Source of the DNA: Bugula neritina
Taxonomy: Eukaryota; Bryozoa; Gymnolaemata; Cheilostomatida; Bugulidae
Assembly: GCA_964035545.1 (NCBI GenBank)
Contig: OZ037770.1
Coordinates: 9,946,973 to 10,010,972, forward strand
Reading direction: 5' to 3'
Length of the DNA stretch: 64,000 nt
The number at the start of each line of letters is the position of its first letter. Within the stretch, counting starts at the first letter, position 1. The notes under the pieces were generated by a model. That model was not told the DNA's origin. It saw nothing but the letters and a program-made list of their open reading frames with translations, and made no database searches. Of this stretch, positions 59,102-64,000 are shown one piece after another. Position numbers and translations under genes: made by a program.

Positions 59102-62100
59102 CTCGAGTTAAAGACCTGAGGCTAGCCATAGAGCCAGGCCGGGAGTCACTTCTACTCTGCATTCTGCTGATCTTATCCTCAGTAGACAGGACGGGCAAGT
59201 GAGCCAGGTCATCCGACGACTGAATAATCTGTAGACCTGAGAATTACAGCAGAACTCTTACTACAAGTAAGTCTGGCTTCTCGCCAAGTATTTCCTCCAT
59301 AGTAAACTCATTGTGCCAGAGAGATAACTCCATAGTAAACTCATTGTGTCAAGGAGATAACTCTATAGTAAACTCATTGTGTCAGGGAGATAACTCTATA
59401 GTAAACTCATTGTGTCAGGGAGACAACTCTGGCTGTTCACAAAAATTGTATTCCTACTGTTGAATGTTAGTTTTTTATATTCTATTTATTTAGCTTGTTG
59501 GCTATAAATGCAAAAGTCATAGTTTATAGTGTAAAAAAACATAGCTTCTTGTTTATACTAGTTCTTTTTGCCAGAAACATCATTCTAGAAAATCGATGTT
59601 TGCAAATACCATTACAACCGATAAGTTTTTCTGTTTTGTAAATAAATTTTTGAAAATTTTTTGTATGTTTTTGCGTAGCTGGCAAATATTCTTCTTTTCT
59701 TATAGAGTACAAGTCAGAGAAATAAATTCAAAAATAATGAATGTATTATGCTTGTTGATAATCAAATAGAACATTATTGACACACCCATAGCTACATGAC
59801 TTACCACGATCAGCCATTGTCCAGGACTCCTTGTCTGCTGCATTCTGTTTGACACGCTGCAGCACCTGGTCAAGGTGCACCGAGAGCGCCTGTATCCTCA
59901 TGTCAGGATGCTCTGACATGCAGCAGACGATCTTGACAATCACCTTCTGCAAAGTTGGAACTGCAGTGTGGGCAAACAGCATCATTGCGTCATAAAGTGA
60001 AGATTCTTCCAGCAGCTTTCCACATGTCTGTAAAAATTTTCATTACTGTGACAATGCAAAGAATGGTGAGATGAATAAACATGATTTCTTGCCTCGGAAA
60101 ATTTCGCATAACTGTAAAGTCAAATGTGTGCATCATAAAAATAACTTCATTGAAATATGTTGAAAGTGTCTAACAAATACACTGTCAGTTTTTTAATGAC
60201 GTCTAAGATCTCGTACTTTTACTAATCTATTTGCTTACAGCACATAGTTTTATGTTGGTCAAAATTTAGGCTGTTTTTTTTTAAAGTCAAGAGAGTAAAA
60301 GGCATCAGAAGACCAAAAATATGACCAGTTACATGGCAACAACTATGCATTTCTAAAAGAATTTGCTCATTTAAGTTTCACCTTACTACAAACATTGTTC
60401 TTTTAAACCAATAGTTAGTATTTCTTCAAAAATAAAGGTTTTATCAAATCGTAATCAAACATGACTGTGTTATTAAATTTGTCAGCTGTTATATTCTATA
60501 GACTGAGGTCAGAAGAAAACATATGTATATTGAGTAAGGGGCGTACAGTCATACCTCCTGATCAGTAGCATAGTAGAGAAGTAGTTTAGCAGCTAAAGTC
60601 TGTCTTCTGCTTTCCATGGTCTGCTGAGGAACAGCCAGCAGAATAGGAATGAGTTCCTCCTGAGCCTTGATCATGTCGGCACTTTCTATAGCCAGCAGCT
60701 CTAAACTCTGTAGAGCTATCCACTGGGTTTCACCATCATCCAGCCGGCACAGTTGGATAAGAGCTTGGGCTATCAATTTACATGCATAGAGGTTACAACT
60801 CTGATTTGAATGCATTAGAAAATTAATCAGTTGAACCAACTACTTTATATCAAGCAAATCTATTCATATTAAACTTATTTATATTAAACTAACTAATTCA
60901 CATTAAATTAATTTATATTAAATTAACTTATTAGGTTAAGGCGAACTAGTTAAATGTTCTTATACTAACCCGGGGTGTTCATACTCGCCAACTCATCTCT
61001 AATCTCTTTAGAAGAAACAAGTTGAAGGAATATTCCAGAAAGAATCCTTTGTGTAGAGATATTACTAGTGTATGCAGCACGGCACAAGTCCTGCAGCCTA
61101 TCAGATTGCACATAACATTATATCAGTATACATGGCAGTCTATCAGATTGTACATAACATTATATCAGTAAAGATAGTAGCCTATCAGATTACACATAAC
61201 ATTATATCAGTATACATGGCAGCCTATCAGATTGTGCACAACACTCAGTTCCAATAACAATATAGATGGCGAGAATAAAGTTAAAATTTCCAGACAATTG
61301 CTTAGAATAACTCCGTTTATTTATTCCTTCTTAAAATTATTTTTGAATCTGTAGTGTTGAGTAAATGCTTCACTCATCAAGGTTAAAAAGAGTAAATAAT
61401 TACTATTTTTGTTTTACTGCTTAAAAATCTTCTTAGAAAAAATTGAATATAATAATAGATTACATATTTCTAACCTACTGAGTGGCATAGGTAATAGGGC
61501 AGAAATTCCACTTTTATGCAAAATTGTTACATGAAAAACAGCAATAAATTGGAACAGCTAGATAAGGAACACCACCTGAATTGACCAACTAAAAATAATA
61601 ATTCTTTAAAAACAGATTAATACTGTCAACTACTGTTGCTCAGTTAAATATTTATAAAAACTAAAATTTTTACACTCTAAAAGAAGAAAAACTCTTGTTA
61701 CAGATTCATGAAAATCCACAACATAATATATTAGAGAGGATAGTTTTAGAATGTAAATACTGGATTGTATTAAAATAGGATAAAATTCCAATTAAATTAA
61801 TTGAAAACGAAAAAGCTCTTGTGTACAAACATCCTGTTACTAAGTCAAGGCAAGTAAGCAACCTCACCCTCTGCCAGCAATGATTGCTTCCATCAGCTCC
61901 TCACTTTCCTGTGCAATGTAAGAGATGGCAGTCATGGCCTCCTGGACACATCTCTCACTCTTAGAGTGAAGTAGGGCGGTCAGATGCTTCACCCCATCTA
62001 TCTCTACAAACTTAGCCTACACAAAAGAAAAACAACTTGTAGAAAAACTAATATTTTACATTAGAAAAGCAAATACCATTATTACAAGTTGTCTTCTCGT

Positions 62101-62841
62101 GTTATGAGATTCACAATTTAAACAATAAATAACAATCACAGAATGTTTTAAACTGTATAATTATTATACTCAATATAAATATAGGTTATACTTTAAGATT
62201 TTATGGTAACTTCCATGTTGGAATAATATAACTTATGCACATAACTTTGTACTTCGTTTATATTCATTCCGTGTTATGTGTAGTGTGTATCACACGACAG
62301 AAGACGCCGCAAAGAAATGTTTAGGTTGGGTTCCTTGCAATATTTCAATACACTCAGGTTACATTTAAATTACCAGGTCAGTTCTAACTATTCAACTGCT
62401 TCACATATTACTTACAGGCCACCTTAGTTGTGAATATTAGCTATAAGCTACATGCTCACAAAAATAATATGTGGCTAAATTCTTCATCAACATGGCGAGA
62501 AGGGGAGTTTTGAGACCCCCCCTACCTTAAGCAAATGATCTAGTATGAGACCGAAGCAACTGCATTACATTACTTCTTCCTTGTAATGAAAAACTATAAA
62601 AAGTAAATTAACTAAAAAGTTAGTAATACAAATGATAGCCTCAGTGCCTACCTGAATCTGAGGGACGGTAAGTAACTCCGCCAACGCCTCTGCAGCATAC
62701 TCCTGAGTACCCAGGTCTTTTGTCAGACTCAGAGATATCAGGGTATGTAAGCCACTACTTGCCACAATAAAGAACTTGTTGTCATCTGACGCAGCCGCCA
62801 TGGAGGCCAGTTCAAATGCAGCCATCCTTCGCTCTTTTACT
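59102..62841 (-). CDS. Helical-repeat exons and Ser/Arg-rich tail of the ARM-like gene
   Basis: Exons 62652-62841, 61868-62016, 60970-61097, about 60555-60769, 59805-60027 and 59102-59236. The first repeat reads RRMAAFELASMAAASDDNKF, typical of an armadillo helix pair. The exon near 60.6-60.8 kb has three possible acceptors (60769, 60800, 60839). The one at 60769 is in phase with the preceding donor at 60969. The longer ones add LVQLINFL and NLYACKLIAQALIQL, which look like genuine repeat sequence but do not match that phase. The last exon (59236-59102) encodes a Ser/Arg/Asp-rich tail (MQSRSDSRPGSMASLRSL). It may end at a gtttgt donor, or read on to a TAG at 59025-59027. Confidence 0.7.
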
Positions 62842-64000
62842 CTGAAGATACAAAAGAACTATGAAGCGAAAAGTCTCACAATGTATGCTACTATTATACC
62901 TTTACCTGAGCCATTAAAATTTCGTGAAGAAGTAAAATGCAATGTGTAGAAAGTAAAATGTGCAGAAAGTAGAACATGCAGAAAGTAGAATGTGCAGAAA
63001 GTAGAATGTGCAGAAAGTAGAACATGCAGAAAGTAGAACATGCAGAAAGTAGAATCTGCAGAAAGGAGAATGTGCAGAAAGTAGAACATGCAGAAAGTAG
63101 AATCTGCAGAAAGGAGAATGTGCAGAAAGTAGAACATGCAGAAAGTAGAATCTGCAGAAAGGAGAATGTGCAGAAAATAGTGTGTTTAGACAATTGTGAA
63201 AGTTTTAAAATGTCCAACAAAGTTTGCTAAACAAAGAACTTCGACCTGCAAAGATAACTGCTGAATATGGGTGTTATATAAGTACCACATATACGGTTCA
63301 ATGTTAGCATACACACATCACTAGTTGAACTCACACTGGGCTACTAGATGAATGAAGAATCTTCTTCAAATCTGGTGGCTCCATGAAGAGTCGCTCAATA
63401 ACGTCGCCAGTCTCAAAGCGGTAGTTCTTCAGCATGACCAGAAGCAGTATGGCGGTGCTCACGTACGCAACGGCGTGTATTCCAAAGAAAACAGCGGTGT
63501 AGATGTTGAAGTGTGAGCATTCATCCACAAACAGCCAATCCGGGCAACCGTGGTCCTAAAAAGTTTACAGATATCATATATATATATTCTCTCAATTGGA
63601 ATTTAATTTAATTCTTGGTACATTGAAAATAATTTTATAAACTAAAACAAGTCGGTTATAAAAACTCAAGTTAGTTTATAAACAATATCTTTACAAAAAG
63701 CCCTGAAAGGGTTTGCTTCAAGCGAGCTAAGGACCATTGAACTATAACCCTTCCTTATAGTTTCATTTCAGTGCTAAAGACTTCTCTATAATTTAAAATC
63801 AAAGAAAAGATAGCCCCAAACGCAGTCCACTATGTATGCTTATATCAAGTACAGTGACTCACAATTACGGAGATCCACTTGAGAGCTGACAGAGTAGTAG
63901 AAGCTGCTGCCACTAAAGTCATTACTATTGCAAATAGAATGCAATAGACTTTAGGGGGGATGGTGTAGTTTCCGGTGAAGCCCCCGAGCCGAGAGTATTG
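59102..64000 (-). CDS. Unrecognised membrane protein with armadillo-like repeats (partial)
   Basis: Exons on the minus strand, 5' to 3': 63863-64000 (cut by the window end), 63335-63555, 62652-62841, 61868-62016, 60970-61097, about 60555-60769 (5' end uncertain), 59805-60027, 59102-59236. Most junctions agree in phase with good GT-AG sites. The first two exons encode membrane spans VYCILFAIVMTLVAAASTTL and IYTAVFFGIHAVAYVSTAIL, with a short Cys-containing loop between them (DHGCPDWLFVDECSH). The rest is helical with armadillo-like spacing, for example AALLSLT-type motifs such as LHTLISLSLTKDLG, AEALAELLTVPQ, AMTAISYIAQESEEL and LQSLELLAIESADM. The tail is Ser/Arg-rich. The gene converges on VPS13, with 1.3 kb between the coding ends. 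Function is unknown; a membrane-anchored scaffold is a guess. Confidence 0.8.
59290..59432. repeat. 33-base tandem repeat
   Basis: Just over four copies of tctatagtaaactcattgtg followed by tcagggagataac, in the last intron of the minus-strand gene, about 55 bases upstream (in its sense) of the final exon. Confidence 0.9.
61093..61245 (-). repeat. 41-base tandem repeat made of a 3' splice site (minus-strand gene)
   Basis: On the minus strand the unit reads ctgatataatgttatgtgca then atctgatag|gctgc. Four copies; the last is the real acceptor and start of exon 60970-61097 (GCTGCAGGAC). The three upstream copies have gctgcc, gctact and actgcc after the AG. Confidence 0.9.
62935..63178. repeat. 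16-base minisatellite with 48-base higher order
   Basis: About 15 copies of gcagaaagtagaacat. Variants aacat, aatct and aatgt alternate, giving a 48-base higher unit repeated about two and a half times. The frames of 68-108 codons on both strands are artefacts. In the intron between the second TM exon and the first repeat exon. Confidence 0.93.
63335..64000 (-). CDS. Transmembrane exons of the unrecognised ARM-like gene
   Basis: Exon 63863-64000 reads in one frame from the window edge to a gtgagt donor at 63862. Exon 63335-63555 starts after ttttag and ends at gtgagt (63334). Each holds one hydrophobic span of about 20 residues. After the second span comes KNYRFETGDVIERLF and an acidic/basic juxtamembrane stretch. 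More spans may lie upstream, to the right of the window. No signal peptide or start codon is visible here. Confidence 0.78.
63657..63735 (-). mobile_element. SINE 3'-end fragment, degenerate
   Basis: gtttataaacaatatctttacaaaaagccctgaaagggtttgcttcaagcgagctaaggacc is the 3' part of the SINE at 54045, inverted and diverged; head and core are gone. Confidence 0.5.

Overview
The window is animal nuclear DNA. It is AT-rich and intron-dense, full of microsatellites and minisatellites, and carries tRNA-derived SINEs, MITE-like foldback elements and a Tc1/mariner remnant. It has GT-AG introns (one probable GC-AG), a nuclear tRNA-Gly and metazoan gene families. I cannot fix the species. A marine or aquatic invertebrate, possibly lophotrochozoan, would fit the SINE type, but that is inference.

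Positions 796 to 57748 on the plus strand hold most of one gene, a VPS13 (bridge-like lipid transfer protein) homologue most like VPS13A/VPS13C. I joined about 70 exons by splice consensus and reading phase. They form one open frame of 9708 bases: 3235 residues plus a stop, with every junction in phase. The exons for the N-terminal chorein domain lie to the left of the window. In order the gene encodes the long hydrophobic-groove repeats, an acidic FFAT-like VAP-binding motif, more groove repeats, the VAB adaptor domain (six repeats, each with a conserved Asn), the ATG2-C-like amphipathic region with the GNPFGL motif, and a C-terminal PH-like domain. Such proteins bridge membranes at contact sites and move bulk phospholipid.

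The introns hold a tRNA-Gly(TCC) gene on the minus strand (2019-2090), eight clear and two degenerate SINE copies, a Harbinger-like MITE (3438-3799), four copies of a foldback family, a Tc1 element made of two 5'-truncated halves fused head to head (55485-57222), and more than a dozen tandem arrays. The long open frames over the arrays come from repeat units whose length is a multiple of three.

Positions 64000 down to about 59102 on the minus strand hold part of a second gene, convergent with the first. It encodes at least two membrane spans followed by armadillo-like helical repeats. I do not recognise the family.

The least expected observation is that several minisatellites are built from the 3' splice site of the next exon. 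The clearest lies at 45.08-45.62 kb: thirteen copies of a 40-base unit with branch point, pyrimidine tract, AG and the first nine bases of the exon stand in front of the real exon. The same design occurs at 61.09-61.25 kb in the other gene and, as a single duplication, at 27.28-27.39 kb.
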